A stretch of DNA of 42,537 bases from Kitasatospora aureofaciens (GTDB lineage: Bacteria > Actinomycetota > Actinomycetes > Streptomycetales > Streptomycetaceae). Location: contig NZ_JPRF03000053.1 in NCBI RefSeq assembly GCF_001188955.3, positions 1-42,537 of the forward strand, in the 5' to 3' direction. Shown here in pieces: positions 1-8,238 of the stretch (positions are counted from its first letter, which is position 1; every line of letters begins with the position of its first letter). The translations under genes were made by a program, and so were the position numbers. The notes below the pieces were generated by a model that was given only the letters and a program-made list of their open reading frames with translations, ran no database searches and was not told the DNA's origin.

Positions 1-1939
1 CACGTTCACAAGCACAGTATCCACCATCCTTACGGGGGAACCACAGGTGGGGTGGCATTGACAGCGGGCGGCCGCGGCGGCCGCGGCGCTCGGCCGGGGG
101 CTCCTCGGTGGGCGCCTGCTCGGCTTCGGGGGCGCGGGCGGGCCGTTCGTCGCCCGGGCCGTCCGGTCCGCTCGGTCCGGCCGGGGCGCCGGCGGCGGTC
201 GGGGTGCTCCCGGTGTCCTCGGCGACGTCGCCGCTGCTGGGCAGCGGGGGGATGCCCGGCAGCTCGGGCAGGACGGCGCTGTCGGTCTCCTTGGGCCGGT
301 CGGAGCGGCCCTCGGCGGACGCGCGCTCGGCGGCGGCCTTCGCGGCGACCGGGTCCAACGGCAGCTCGACCACGTACGTGGTCCCGGCCTTGCCGGGCAG
401 CTCGTGCGGCTGGAGCACGCCACCGTGGCGCTCGACCACCGCGCGGGCTATCGGCAGGTGGACGGCGCTGCCGCCGATGCCGGGACCGCGGATCTCGACC
501 CGGGCGACCTCGCCGCGCTGGGCGGCGGCCAGGACGACGGTCGGTGGTTCGGCGGGCGTGGCCGGGGTGGGCGGGCCGCCCAGTCCGGGCGTGGTCAGGC
601 CGGGGACGGCCAGACCGGGGGAGGGGGCGACGGGCGGGTCCAGCGAGAGGCCGGTGCCGCTGACGTCGGCGACCAGGTGGGCCAGCGCCTGGGCGAGCCG
701 CCGCTCGTCGGCGATCACCTCGACCGCGGCGGCGTGCACCGAGAAGCGCACCCGGCCGGGGCCGACCAGCTCGCCGGCCTCCTCGACGGCCCGGCGGACC
801 ACCTTGTCCAGGCCGACCGGCACCCGCTGCTCGGCCTGGCGCCCGGTCTTGCCGTCCTTCGCGTCCCTGCCCTCGGCCGGCCCGTTCTCGCCGGCCTCGG
901 AGCGCTGGTGTTCGAGCACCCCGTCGATCAGCTTCCCGAACCGGCGGCACTCGTCGGCGAGCCGGCGCAGGGTCCAGTTGGCCTCCGGCCAGAGCTGTCC
1001 GGCGGGGTCGGCGGCGAGCCGGTCCAGCCGCTGGTTCAGCGCGCTCAGCGCGCCGCCGAGCTCGCTCTCCAGGACGGCGGTGAGGTGCTCGTTGCGGGCG
1101 ATCAGGGCGAGTTCGCGGCTGCGGTCGGTGAAGGTCATCACCGCGCCGACCAGCTGGTCGCCGTCCCGGACCGGGGCGGTGGTGAGGTCGACGGTGACCG
1201 GGCGGCCGTCCTTGCGCCACAGCACGGTGCCGCGCACCCGGTGCTTGCGCCCGGAGGTCAGGGTGTCCAGCAGTGCGGACTCCTCCAGCGCCAGCGGGGT
1301 GCCGTCGGCCCGGGAGTGCTGGATCAGCGGGTGCAGTTCGCGCCCGCCCAGCTCGCTCGCCCGGTACTCCAGGATGTGCGCGGCGGCCGGGTTGACCAGG
1401 ACGCAGCGGCCTTCGAGGTCCACGCCGAGCACGCCCTCGGCGGCGGCCCGCAGGATCATCTCGGTCTGCTTGTGCTGGCGGCGCAGCTCGGCCTCGACGC
1501 CCAGCCGTCCGGAGAGGTCGCGGACCAGCAGCAGGAGCAGGTCGGAGGACGAGGAGGCGCGGGGGCCGTCGCGGTAGGGGTCGTACGGGGAGCGCCCGTA
1601 GCCCTCGCCGCCGTCGGTGGCGAAGTCGTTGCCGGAGACCTCGACCGGGAAGGTCGTGCCGTCGGTGCGGTGGGCGGTCATCCGGACCGGGCGGTCGAGG
1701 GCGTCGCCGTCGCGGGTGGCCGGGCGCATCGAGCCGGGGATGCGGCTGGGGTCGAACTCGGGCAGCAGGCCGAGCACGCCCATGCCGACCAGCGAGGTGC
1801 CCGGCGCCTGCAGCGCCTGGACCGCCGCGCTGTTGGCGTCCACGACGGTGCCGTTGCTGTTCACCAGCAACAACGCGTCGGGCAGGGCGTCGAGTATGGC
1901 GTCGAGGCGAGCAGCGCCTCGGATCGGCCTGCTGCTCAC
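1..1939 (-). CDS. PAS-domain sensor protein with degenerate histidine-kinase core, 3' end beyond window
   Basis: About 646 residues are visible and no stop is reached at the left edge. The GTG start at 1939 follows a GGAGA ribosome site. Residues about 10-142 and 155-275 are two PAS domains; the second carries typical text (EGVLGVDLEGRCVLVNPAAA). Residues 280-345 look like a dimerisation helix pair without an obvious phospho-acceptor histidine. The next 130 residues resemble a HATPase fold with weak ATP-binding boxes. Then comes a long Pro/Ala/Glu-rich linker continuing off the window. It resembles a conserved Streptomyces family of large PAS proteins of unknown role. I infer a cytosolic sensor or scaffold rather than an active kinase. 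The opposite strand has several long open frames here that are shadows. Confidence 0.8.
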   Translation of the reverse strand, partial: MSSRPIRGAARLDAILDALPDALLLVNSNGTVVDANSAAVQALQAPGTSLVGMGVLGLLPEFDPSRIPGSMRPATRDGDALDRPVRMTAHRTDGTTFPVEVSGNDFATDGGEGYGRSPYDPYRDGPRASSSSDLLLLLVRDLSGRLGVEAELRRQHKQTEMILRAAAEGVLGVDLEGRCVLVNPAAAHILEYRASELGGRELHPLIQHSRADGTPLALEESALLDTLTSGRKHRVRGTVLWRKDGRPVTVDLTTAPVRDGDQLVGAVMTFTDRSRELALIARNEHLTAVLESELGGALSALNQRLDRLAADPAGQLWPEANWTLRRLADECRRFGKLIDGVLEHQRSEAGENGPAEGRDAKDGKTGRQAEQRVPVGLDKVVRRAVEEAGELVGPGRVRFSVHAAAVEVIADERRLAQALAHLVADVSGTGLSLDPPVAPSPGLAVPGLTTPGLGGPPTPATPAEPPTVVLAAAQRGEVARVEIRGPGIGGSAVHLPIARAVVERHGGVLQPHELPGKAGTTYVVELPLDPVAAKAAAERASAEGRSDRPKETDSAVLPELPGIPPLPSSGDVAEDTGSTPTAAGAPAGPSGPDGPGDERPARAPEAEQAPTEEPPAERRGRRGRPLSMPPHLWFPRKDGGYCACER

Positions 1940-2117
1940 GTCGACAGGTCTCCTCGGCTCAGGGCAGCTCCTCCGGAGTCGGCAGTATCTCATTCTTCTT
2001 TGCGGCGGGGGCGACCCGCCTAGTAACGTTGGCGGTGGTTGGTGCCGAGCCCCACGGTTGTGGCATCATCACTGACACACGGAACGGGTCCGCTTCGCGC
2101 GGGTGCGGTCCATGTGG

Positions 2118-2208
2118 GGAGGCTTCGCCTAGTCCGGTCTATGGCGCCGCACTGCTAATGCGGTTTCGGGGTTATTCCTGATCGAGGGTTCAAATCCCTC
2201 AGCCTCCG
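2118..2208 (+). tRNA. tRNA-Ser (anticodon GCT)
   Basis: The acceptor arms GGAGGCT (2118-2124) and AGCCTCC (2201-2207) pair perfectly. The anticodon stem CCGCA/TGCGG encloses loop CTGCTAA, giving anticodon GCT. A long variable arm is present, as expected for serine tRNA, and the T loop reads GGTTCAAATCC. The discriminator base is G and no CCA is encoded. Confidence 0.95.
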
Positions 2209-2215
2209 CAGCCGG

Positions 2216-2250
2216 GAGCCCCGTCGACGATCTTGTCGGCGGGGCTCTTC
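2216..2250 (+). terminator. Hairpin terminator after tRNA-Ser
   Basis: GAGCCCCG (2216-2223) pairs with CGGGGCTC (2240-2247), with extra partial pairing inside and a short TTCT tract after it. It lies a few bases after the tRNA. Confidence 0.7.
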
Positions 2251-2371
2251 TGCATGTCCGGGGCGTGATCGCCAGCCGGCCCGGAGGGGCCGGATCAATC
2301 GATTTCGTCCTACGTCGCAGGTCATGTAATGTTGTCCCCGCAACGCCCCGAGGACAACGTCCACAGGGCGA

Positions 2372-2447
2372 GCGCTCATAGCTCAACGGATAGAGCACTT
2401 GACTACGGATCAAGAGGTTGCAGGTTCGAATCCTGCTGAGCGCACCA
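2372..2447 (+). tRNA. tRNA-Arg (anticodon ACG), copy 1
   Basis: The acceptor GCGCTCA pairs with TGAGCGC (2437-2443), followed by A and an encoded CCA (2445-2447). The anticodon stem CTTGA/TCAAG encloses loop CTACGGA, giving ACG (read as ICG after deamination by TadA, whose gene is at 22047). A possible -10 box TAATGT lies at 2327-2332. Confidence 0.96.
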
Positions 2448-2478
2448 AACTCCGCAAGATCGGGTTCGCCCGTTCCTT

Positions 2479-2554
2479 GCGCTCATAGCTCAACGGATAG
2501 AGCACTTGACTACGGATCAAGAGGTTGCAGGTTCGAATCCTGCTGAGCGCACCA
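2479..2554 (+). tRNA. tRNA-Arg (anticodon ACG), copy 2
   Basis: This 76-base gene is identical to the one at 2372-2447, including the encoded CCA, and lies 31 bases downstream. The two are probably transcribed together and end at the hairpin at 2561. Confidence 0.96.
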
Positions 2555-2560
2555 GCGAGA

Positions 2561-2588
2561 AGCCCCCGGCCACCGGCCGGGGGCTTTT
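2561..2588 (+). terminator. Rho-independent terminator of the tRNA-Arg pair
   Basis: AGCCCCCGGCC (2561-2571) pairs perfectly with GGCCGGGGGCT (2575-2585) across a 3-base loop, followed by TTTTCC. Confidence 0.85.
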
Positions 2589-2980
2589 CCGTTTTCCCGG
2601 CCCCGGCCCCTCCGTGACGCGGGTCACCCCGGGTCGGTGCGGTTGATCATCCGGGACGTCGCCGGCGGCCTCGGTCATGATCCGGGCGATCACGAGGTAC
2701 GCCTGGTCGGACGCCGGTGTCCGGCGAATCGGCCGGAGTCCCCGGTTCTCGGCCGTTCCGGCGGTCCGGTCGTTCGGGCGGGATCCATCGCCGGCCAATG
2801 GGTGGAACACAGCCGTTCGGGTGCATCCCGTTCTGCTGTCGGGAGGGCTGCCGAACGGGTGGGACGCGGCCGGAACGACAGGTGTCGCGGTATGACCGGT
2901 CCGGGGTCGTGGTTCCGTTTTGTCGGATCTTGTGCCCGGACTGCCCGCCTCCCCGGCAGCCGACCGTGAAGGAGGGCCGG
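2589..2980. other. Intergenic region upstream of the GEVED/Ig-like wall protein
   Basis: I see no credible gene in these 392 bases; the open frames here lack ribosome sites and family features. An inverted repeat CCGTTCGG (2813-2820) / CCGAACGG (2851-2858) could be an operator or hairpin. A GGAGG ribosome site at 2971-2975 serves the gene at 2981. I could not identify a convincing promoter. Confidence 0.4.
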
Positions 2981-5773
2981 ATGGGCCTACGGTTTCCCCG
3001 CACGGCAGCCGCCCTGGCCGTTCTCACGGTCGGAGCGCTGACCGGCTGGAACGCACCGTTCTCGGCCGCGCAGCAGTCCCCTGACGCCTGGTCGGGGGAG
3101 CGCCGGGCGGTGCTGCCGTCCGGGCTCGCCGTCCGGTTCGACTTCGCGGCCGCACCCGGTACGGGCGTCAACGCCGGGCCGGGCCAACTGGCGGACCGTT
3201 CCGGAGGGGGACATTCCGCAATGGTGTACGCGGACGGAATGTACCCCGGCGACCCGGCCCAGACCTTCGGAATCACCCCCGACCATCCGCAGGCGGACGG
3301 TTCCTGGCGCACCGTCGGTACTCTTCGGCTGGGTTTCTCCCGGCCGGTCCGCAATCCCCGGCTGCACCTGAGCGGACTGGCCGCCGTGGCCGCCGGGAAA
3401 TCCGGCACCACCAGCACCGCGGTCCGGCTCTCCCTCACCGGCGGCGCACCGGCGGCCCCCACCCTGGTCCGCCGCACCGACTGGCCCGGCTGGACGGTCG
3501 ACGGCGACTCGCTCGCCCCCGACGGGGCCGACGGCTCCTCCGACGGCACGGCCGGCTCCGCCGCCGAAGGCACCCTGGAACTCGCCGGGACGGTCCGCAC
3601 CGCGGTGTTCCGGATCGAGCAGCGCTGCACCGCCCGGGCGGGTAGCGCCACCGCCCCGCCCGCGCTGCGCCAGGCCTTCACCGTCACGGTGGACGAGGAC
3701 CTCGGCACCGCGCCGCAGTCCTACGGCAACGCCTCGCACGTGGTCTCCGACCTCTTCCTGGGCGCCGACGCCACCACCCCCTCCCATCGGGACCGGTCCC
3801 GGCCCGGCGGCCCCGCGGACGGCGAGCCGATGGTCGAGCTCGACCACGGCGCCGTGCGGCGCGGCAACCCCTTCACCCGCCCCGCCGGCAGTCAGCCGCC
3901 GCCCAGGCTCCGGCCCGGCCGCGGTGAGTACCAGGGCGCCGACCCCTCGATCGGCTTCCCCGACGAGGCCGCGGTCGGCCACTACTACCGGCTCAGCGTC
4001 CCGGTCGCGGTGGGCGACCAGCCCGCGACCCTGGCCGGCTGGATCGACTTCGACCACAACGGCCGGTTCGAGCCCGCCGAGCGGGTGCAGACCGAGATCC
4101 CGGCCGGCGCCGACACCGCGACCCTGGAGTGGACCGTGCCGCCCGGCGCAGCCTCCGGCGAGACCTGGGCCCGGCTGCGGATCGGCCGCGACACCAGCCA
4201 GCTCGTCCCCTCCGGCGGCTTCGCCGACTCGGGGCAGGTCTCCGACCAGCGGATCAGGCTCACCGTCGGTGCGGCGCGGCCCGAGATCGCCGAACCGGTC
4301 GACGGCACCGTACTGGCCGACGCCCGCCCGCAGGTCCGCGGCGAGGGCGCGGTTCCGGGTGCGTCGGTGGAGGTCCGGGAGGGCGACAGGACGCTGTGCA
4401 GGGCCGGGGTCGAGCGCGGCGGCGACTGGTCCTGCCGGCCCGCCGGGGCGCTCGCGGCCGGGGCGCACGGCCTGACCCCGGCGGAGACCACCGGCGGGGG
4501 CGTGGTGCTGCGCGGCGAGACCGTCAAGGTCACCGTGAAGACCGCCCCGCCGGCCGCGCCCCTGCTCACCCTCCCCACCCACACCAACGATCCGGCGCTG
4601 CGGCTCACCGGCACCGGCGAGGCGGGCAGCACCGTCTCGGTCGGCGACCGGACCACCTCCTCCGACCTGTGCAGCGTTGCTGTCCGGCCGGACGGCGCGT
4701 GGTCCTGTCTGCCGGTCGAGAACCTGGCGGACGGCACCCACCGGCTCACCCCGACCGCGGTCGACGCGGCGGGGAACCGGACGGTGGGGCAGCCGGTCGC
4801 GCTGGTGGTGGACACCGTGCCGCCGGACAAGCCGGTGCTCGGCTCGCCCGCCCCGGGGGAGGTGCTGCGGGTCAGCCGGCCGAAACTCGCCGGGCGGGCC
4901 GAACCGGGGGCGGACGTGCTGGTCACGGCGGCTGCGAGGGCGGGTGCCGGGCCGGGGGACCGTACGGTGCTGTGCGGGGTGACGGCGGCGCTGGACGGGA
5001 GCTGGAGCTGCACCGCCAACCGGGACCTGGCGGACGGGGAGCAGTGGCTGACCGTCACGGTGACCGACCCGGCGGGGAACGGAGCCGCGGCGGACCCGGT
5101 ACGGGTGCGGGTGGCGGCCGCGGTGCCGACCCCGGCGGGGCCCAGCCCGAGTGCCCCGGTTGCGGCGACCGGCGGTTCGGCCCTGCCGTCCCGGCCGGCT
5201 CCCGCTTCCACTCCCGCTGCTACGGCGGTGGTTGGGGCGGGCGCGGGTGTGGGTGCGGGCGCGGGTGCGAGTGCGACGGCGTCGGTGGCGTCCTCGCCGA
5301 AGCCCTCCGGCCCGACCGAACTCCCGGAGGTCCGGCCCGTTCCGCCGGGGCTGCTGCCGGTCGTCGTCCCGCCGGTGGTGCCGTCCGTGCCCGTTGTACC
5401 CGCGGGCTCTGCCCCGTCGCCGCGTAGCGCCGTTTCGCTTCCGGACGCCGCCTCCACCGCCGGGCCCGCCGCGGCCCCCGCTCCGCAGGGCGGGCGTCCG
5501 GGCCGGGTGGCCGAGCCCCCGGCGGCCGTGGTGGTGGCGGCCGGTCGGCCCCGCAGGCACGGCCTGCTCGCCGGGGGCTGCTGGTGCTCGCCGGAATCGG
5601 GCCGATCGCCCGCCGGGTGTCCGCCCGTGGATCCGGCGTCCGGCGGCGCTGAGCTGCGCCGACCGCCCCGACCATCCGTTGATGTGCCTGCGCGGGCGCC
5701 GCGGCCGGGCAGGGCCGTCCGGGTGTCGACGCCCAGCCCGGGCTACTACCCGACCCACTTCGGGCGGCCGTAG
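2981..5773 (+). CDS. Secreted surface protein with GEVED and Ig-like repeats (probable frameshift near the C-terminus)
   Basis: ATG at 2981 follows AAGGAGG, and residues 1-30 form a signal peptide. Residues about 30-260 are an Ala/Thr-rich extracellular domain. Residues about 310-430 match a GEVED-type domain (GWIDFDHNGRFEPAERV). Three Ig-like repeats follow (about 435-720), each with a paired-cysteine strand (LC...WSC) and a DGTHRLTP-type strand. A Pro/Ala/Val linker leads to an anchor. In the annotated frame the C-terminus turns into Cys/Pro/Ser-rich text and ends at 5773. If one G is added to the GGGGG run at 5573-5577, the frame instead reads a membrane helix (GGLLVLAGIGPIARR) plus an arginine tail and stops at 5652. 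No LPXTG motif is visible. A sequencing error or a real frameshift is therefore likely. Its role is probably adhesion or surface interaction. Confidence 0.75.
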   Translation: MGLRFPRTAAALAVLTVGALTGWNAPFSAAQQSPDAWSGERRAVLPSGLAVRFDFAAAPGTGVNAGPGQLADRSGGGHSAMVYADGMYPGDPAQTFGITPDHPQADGSWRTVGTLRLGFSRPVRNPRLHLSGLAAVAAGKSGTTSTAVRLSLTGGAPAAPTLVRRTDWPGWTVDGDSLAPDGADGSSDGTAGSAAEGTLELAGTVRTAVFRIEQRCTARAGSATAPPALRQAFTVTVDEDLGTAPQSYGNASHVVSDLFLGADATTPSHRDRSRPGGPADGEPMVELDHGAVRRGNPFTRPAGSQPPPRLRPGRGEYQGADPSIGFPDEAAVGHYYRLSVPVAVGDQPATLAGWIDFDHNGRFEPAERVQTEIPAGADTATLEWTVPPGAASGETWARLRIGRDTSQLVPSGGFADSGQVSDQRIRLTVGAARPEIAEPVDGTVLADARPQVRGEGAVPGASVEVREGDRTLCRAGVERGGDWSCRPAGALAAGAHGLTPAETTGGGVVLRGETVKVTVKTAPPAAPLLTLPTHTNDPALRLTGTGEAGSTVSVGDRTTSSDLCSVAVRPDGAWSCLPVENLADGTHRLTPTAVDAAGNRTVGQPVALVVDTVPPDKPVLGSPAPGEVLRVSRPKLAGRAEPGADVLVTAAARAGAGPGDRTVLCGVTAALDGSWSCTANRDLADGEQWLTVTVTDPAGNGAAADPVRVRVAAAVPTPAGPSPSAPVAATGGSALPSRPAPASTPAATAVVGAGAGVGAGAGASATASVASSPKPSGPTELPEVRPVPPGLLPVVVPPVVPSVPVVPAGSAPSPRSAVSLPDAASTAGPAAAPAPQGGRPGRVAEPPAAVVVAAGRPRRHGLLAGGCWCSPESGRSPAGCPPVDPASGGAELRRPPRPSVDVPARAPRPGRAVRVSTPSPGYYPTHFGRP

Positions 5774-5781
5774 CCGCGGAG

Positions 5782-5830
5782 CACGACCGGGCCCCCGGAC
5801 AGCGGCGTGCTGTCCGGGGGCCCGGTCGTG
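5782..5830. terminator. Bidirectional terminator between convergent genes
   Basis: A perfect 22-base inverted repeat (5782-5803 and 5809-5830) with a 5-base loop lies between the wall-protein gene and the convergent aldo/keto reductase stop at 5834-5836. Confidence 0.9.
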
Positions 5831-5833
5831 TGC

Positions 5834-6790
5834 TCAGGCGGAGGCCTCGTCCAGCAGCGCGGTCTGCGCAGGGGTGAGCTCCAGCGTCGCGCCGGCCAGC
5901 AGCGGGGGCAGCTGGTCGACGGTGCGGGCGCTGGCGATCGGGGCGGCGACGGTCGGGCGGGCGGCGAGCCAGGCCAGGGCGACGCTCGCGGGCTCGACGC
6001 CGTGGTCGGCGGCGACCGAGTCCAGGGCGTCCAGGACCTTGGGGCCGCGCGGCTCGGCCAGGTAGCGGGCGGCGCCCTCGGCGCGGGCGCTGTCGACGCC
6101 CGTGCCACCCGGGCGGTACTTGCCGGTCAGGAAGCCGGAGGCGAGCGCGTAGTACGGCACGGTGGCGAGGCCGTGCTCGGCGACCACCTCGGCCAGCGGG
6201 CCCTCGAAGGTGGCGCGGGACACCAGGTTGTAGTGCGGCTGGACCGCGACGTACTTGGTCAGGCCCTCGCGCTCGGCGAAGGCCAGTGCCTCGGCGAGCC
6301 GCTCGGCGGAGATGTTGGAGGCGGCGACCGCCCGGACCTTGCCGGCGCGGACCAGCTCGTCCAGGGCGGTCACGAACTCCTCGACCGGGGTGTCGTCGTC
6401 CCGGTGGGTGTAGTACAGGTCGATGTGGTCCACGCCCAGGCGGCGCAGCGAGGCCTCGGCGGCGGCCTTGATGGTGGCCGCGCCCAGGCCGCTCGCCTCG
6501 GGGTGCAGGCCGACCTTGGTGGCGATCACGATGTCGTCGCGGTTGCCGCGGGTGCGCAGCCAGTTGCCGATCACCGTCTCGGACTCGCCGCCGGTGTTGC
6601 CGGGGGCCCAGGCGGAGTAGAAGTCGGCGGTGTCGACGAAGTTGCCGCCGGCCGCCGCGTAGGCGTCCAGCACGGCGAAGGACTGCTGTTCGTCGGCCGT
6701 CCAGCCGAAGACGTTGCCGCCGAGGGAGAGCGGGTGGACGGACAGGTCGGAGGTGCCGAGGCGGACCCGGCTGTGGTTTCCGGTGGTCAT
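5834..6790 (-). CDS. Aldo/keto reductase
   Basis: This 318-residue protein is of normal length for a single-domain (beta/alpha)8 NAD(P)H-dependent reductase. Visible family features are the N-terminal GTSDLSVHPLSLGGNVFG segment, DTADFYS with the catalytic Asp and Tyr, the lysine in IATKVGL and the histidine in YYTHRDD. It reduces aldehydes or ketones; the substrate cannot be told. ATG at 6790 was chosen because homologous proteins start with MTTG-type sequence there; the ribosome site is weak. It appears to be a single-gene unit ending at the strong hairpin at 5782-5830. Confidence 0.9.
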   Translation of the reverse strand: MTTGNHSRVRLGTSDLSVHPLSLGGNVFGWTADEQQSFAVLDAYAAAGGNFVDTADFYSAWAPGNTGGESETVIGNWLRTRGNRDDIVIATKVGLHPEASGLGAATIKAAAEASLRRLGVDHIDLYYTHRDDDTPVEEFVTALDELVRAGKVRAVAASNISAERLAEALAFAEREGLTKYVAVQPHYNLVSRATFEGPLAEVVAEHGLATVPYYALASGFLTGKYRPGGTGVDSARAEGAARYLAEPRGPKVLDALDSVAADHGVEPASVALAWLAARPTVAAPIASARTVDQLPPLLAGATLELTPAQTALLDEASA

Positions 6791-6931
6791 GCCCGCAGTC
6801 AACCCGCTTGCGCGGCAGTGCATTCCGTCGGTCACGCGGATTTCACGATCCCGTCGTGCCGCTGTCGCACGCCCGGGTGGTCCGTCGGGCGGGAGAGGGG
6901 TCCGGGGTGTGCCTGAGGTGGGCGGATTCGT

Positions 6932-6937
6932 TAGAGT
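6932..6937 (+). promoter_or_regulatory. -10 box for a leaderless transcript
   Basis: TAGAGT fits the actinobacterial TANNNT -10 pattern. Its last base is 7 bases from the ATG at 6945, so transcription would begin at or next to the start codon. No Shine-Dalgarno sequence is present. Confidence 0.55.
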
Positions 6938-6944
6938 CCGTGCC

Positions 6945-7148
6945 ATGGCTGACAACGACTACGACCCCGCCGGTAGCACCCAGATGTTCCGGGCGTTCGT
7001 CGACGAGAGCCCGGCGCGTCAGGCACCGGGTTCCGTCTCCACCTACGGCAGCAGCAGCAAGAGCGGCGGTCGCACCGGCGTGATCGCGCTGGTCGCCGTC
7101 GTCGCCCTGGTCGTCCTGGGCGCCGTCGTCTGGCTGGCGGTCAAGTGA
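6945..7148 (+). CDS. Small single-pass membrane protein, function unknown
   Basis: This 67-residue protein has an acidic hydrophilic N-terminus (MADNDYDPAGSTQMF), a Ser/Gly-rich linker and one C-terminal transmembrane helix (residues about 46-66, ending in K). It looks like a tail-anchored protein. It has no recognisable domain and no ribosome site; the promoter layout suggests a leaderless message. It converges with the GH114 lipoprotein gene across the hairpin at 7152-7187. High third-position GC and a clean helix support it as a real gene. Confidence 0.75.
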   Translation: MADNDYDPAGSTQMFRAFVDESPARQAPGSVSTYGSSSKSGGRTGVIALVAVVALVVLGAVVWLAVK

Positions 7149-7151
7149 CCC

Positions 7152-7187
7152 TCGCGCGGGTGGCTCCGCTCCGAGCCACCCGCGCGA
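7152..7187. terminator. Bidirectional terminator at the end of the exopolysaccharide operon
   Basis: A 15-base stem (7152-7166 with 7173-7187) and 6-base loop lie between the small membrane protein gene and the stop of the last gene in the leftward operon. Confidence 0.85.
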
Positions 7188-7202
7188 CGGGAGAGTCCGT
7201 CC

Positions 7203-8216
7203 TCAGCAGGGCTTGCGCCAGGCGTTGAGGTCGAGCTTCTTCTGCATCGAACTGAAGCCCAGCGCCTTGGTCTTGGCGCAGAACTGGTCCGTGTCGAGCT
7301 TGTACTCGACGTGGAAGACCGCCTTGCCCGCCTTGACGAACGGTGCGACGCGGTCGCACTCGTCGAACTGCGAGCACTCCTCGTTGACCGCGAAGTCGAA
7401 GTCCGGCAGCAGCGCGGGGATCTGGTCCAGGTCGTTCTTCAGGCCGATGGCCAGGCCGCGGTCGTGCGCGAGCTTCGCCAGCATGCGGTTGTACGCGAGC
7501 TGGTCGTCAGGGGTGAGCGGGAAGCCGCTGTTCTGGTTGTAGGCCTCGATGGTGTCCGGCTCGATGGCGTCGAAGCCCTTGCTCCTGCACATGTCGAAGC
7601 GGGCTGCCATCAGCGGCTTCAGCTGGTCGAGCTTGCGGATGTCGAACCACTTCTCGCCCTTCCAGCCGGTGTCCGAGCCCTGCAGGGCCTTGGCGAAGGC
7701 GGTGGAGTCGGGGCGGAAGTCCTCCCAGGAGCCCGCGTTGATGTAGCAGATCACCTTGCGGCCCTTGGCGTGCAGCGCGGCGACCACCGAGGCGTCGTTC
7801 TCGAAGCCGTCGATGTCGTAGACCGGTACGTCCACCGACTGGTCGACGGTGCCGCCGAGCTGCCACTGCCAGGCCAGGCCCGGGGTGGGCTGCCAGCGGG
7901 CGCCGGCCGGGGGCTGGGCGGTGCTGCCGGGCGGGGTGGTGGTGCCCGGGGTGCCCGGGGTGCCCGGGGTGTTCGGGGCGGTGGTGGTGCCCGGGGTGCC
8001 CGGGGCCGAGGTGGTGCCGGGGGCGCTGGGTGTGCCGGGGGTGGCGGAGCCGTCGCCGGGGGTGCTCGGCGCGGTGGCCGCGGGCGAGTTGCTCGGGGTG
8101 CCGTCGGCCGGGTCCTGGTCGTCCTCCGATCCCGAGCTGCTGCACGAGCTGACCAGCAGGGCGGTGACGGTGGCGAAGGCTATGGTGGCCGGCAGCAGCC
8201 GGTTACGGCGGTTCAC
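7203..8216 (-). CDS. GH114-family lipoprotein (putative endo-alpha-1,4-galactosaminidase)
   Basis: This 337-residue protein has a GTG start at 8216. Residues 1-25 form a lipoprotein signal with lipobox LVSSC (Cys25). A long Pro/Thr/Gly/Ala linker (about 30-105) is followed by a GH114 TIM barrel (about 106-337). Barrel landmarks are WQWQLGG, KVICYINAGSWEDFR, FDAIEPDTIEAYN (Asp221) and AVNEECSQFDEC (Glu279/Glu280). The Asp and Glu match the catalytic pair known for this family, which cleaves alpha-1,4-linked N-acetylgalactosamine or galactosamine polymers. It would sit tethered outside the cell membrane. It is the last gene of the operon, 22 bases after the Spherulin-4-like gene. The inferred role is trimming or release of the polymer made by the cluster. 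Confidence 0.88.
   Translation of the reverse strand: MNRRNRLLPATIAFATVTALLVSSCSSSGSEDDQDPADGTPSNSPAATAPSTPGDGSATPGTPSAPGTTSAPGTPGTTTAPNTPGTPGTPGTTTPPGSTAQPPAGARWQPTPGLAWQWQLGGTVDQSVDVPVYDIDGFENDASVVAALHAKGRKVICYINAGSWEDFRPDSTAFAKALQGSDTGWKGEKWFDIRKLDQLKPLMAARFDMCRSKGFDAIEPDTIEAYNQNSGFPLTPDDQLAYNRMLAKLAHDRGLAIGLKNDLDQIPALLPDFDFAVNEECSQFDECDRVAPFVKAGKAVFHVEYKLDTDQFCAKTKALGFSSMQKKLDLNAWRKPC
7940..8060 (-). repeat. 9-base coding repeats in the lipoprotein linker
   Basis: Units close to GTGCCCGGG are repeated in tandem (three consecutive copies near 7942-7970, more further on). They encode GTP/GTT-type repeats that form the flexible spacer between lipid anchor and catalytic domain. The copy number is probably variable between strains. 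Confidence 0.7.
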
Positions 8217-8238
8217 GGTAGTCGAACTCCGGATCGGG

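Noticed and set aside
108..2023. Long plus-strand frames over the PAS gene
   Set aside because: The minus strand has clear PAS domains in the same interval; the plus-strand text is Arg/Ser/Ala-rich filler.
2129..2413. Short frames overlapping the tRNA-Ser and first tRNA-Arg genes
   Set aside because: They translate tRNA sequence on the antisense strand, a common false call.
2987..5758. A 923-codon minus-strand frame over the wall-protein gene
   Set aside because: It is an antisense shadow; the plus-strand frame carries the signal peptide, GEVED and Ig-like text and a ribosome site.
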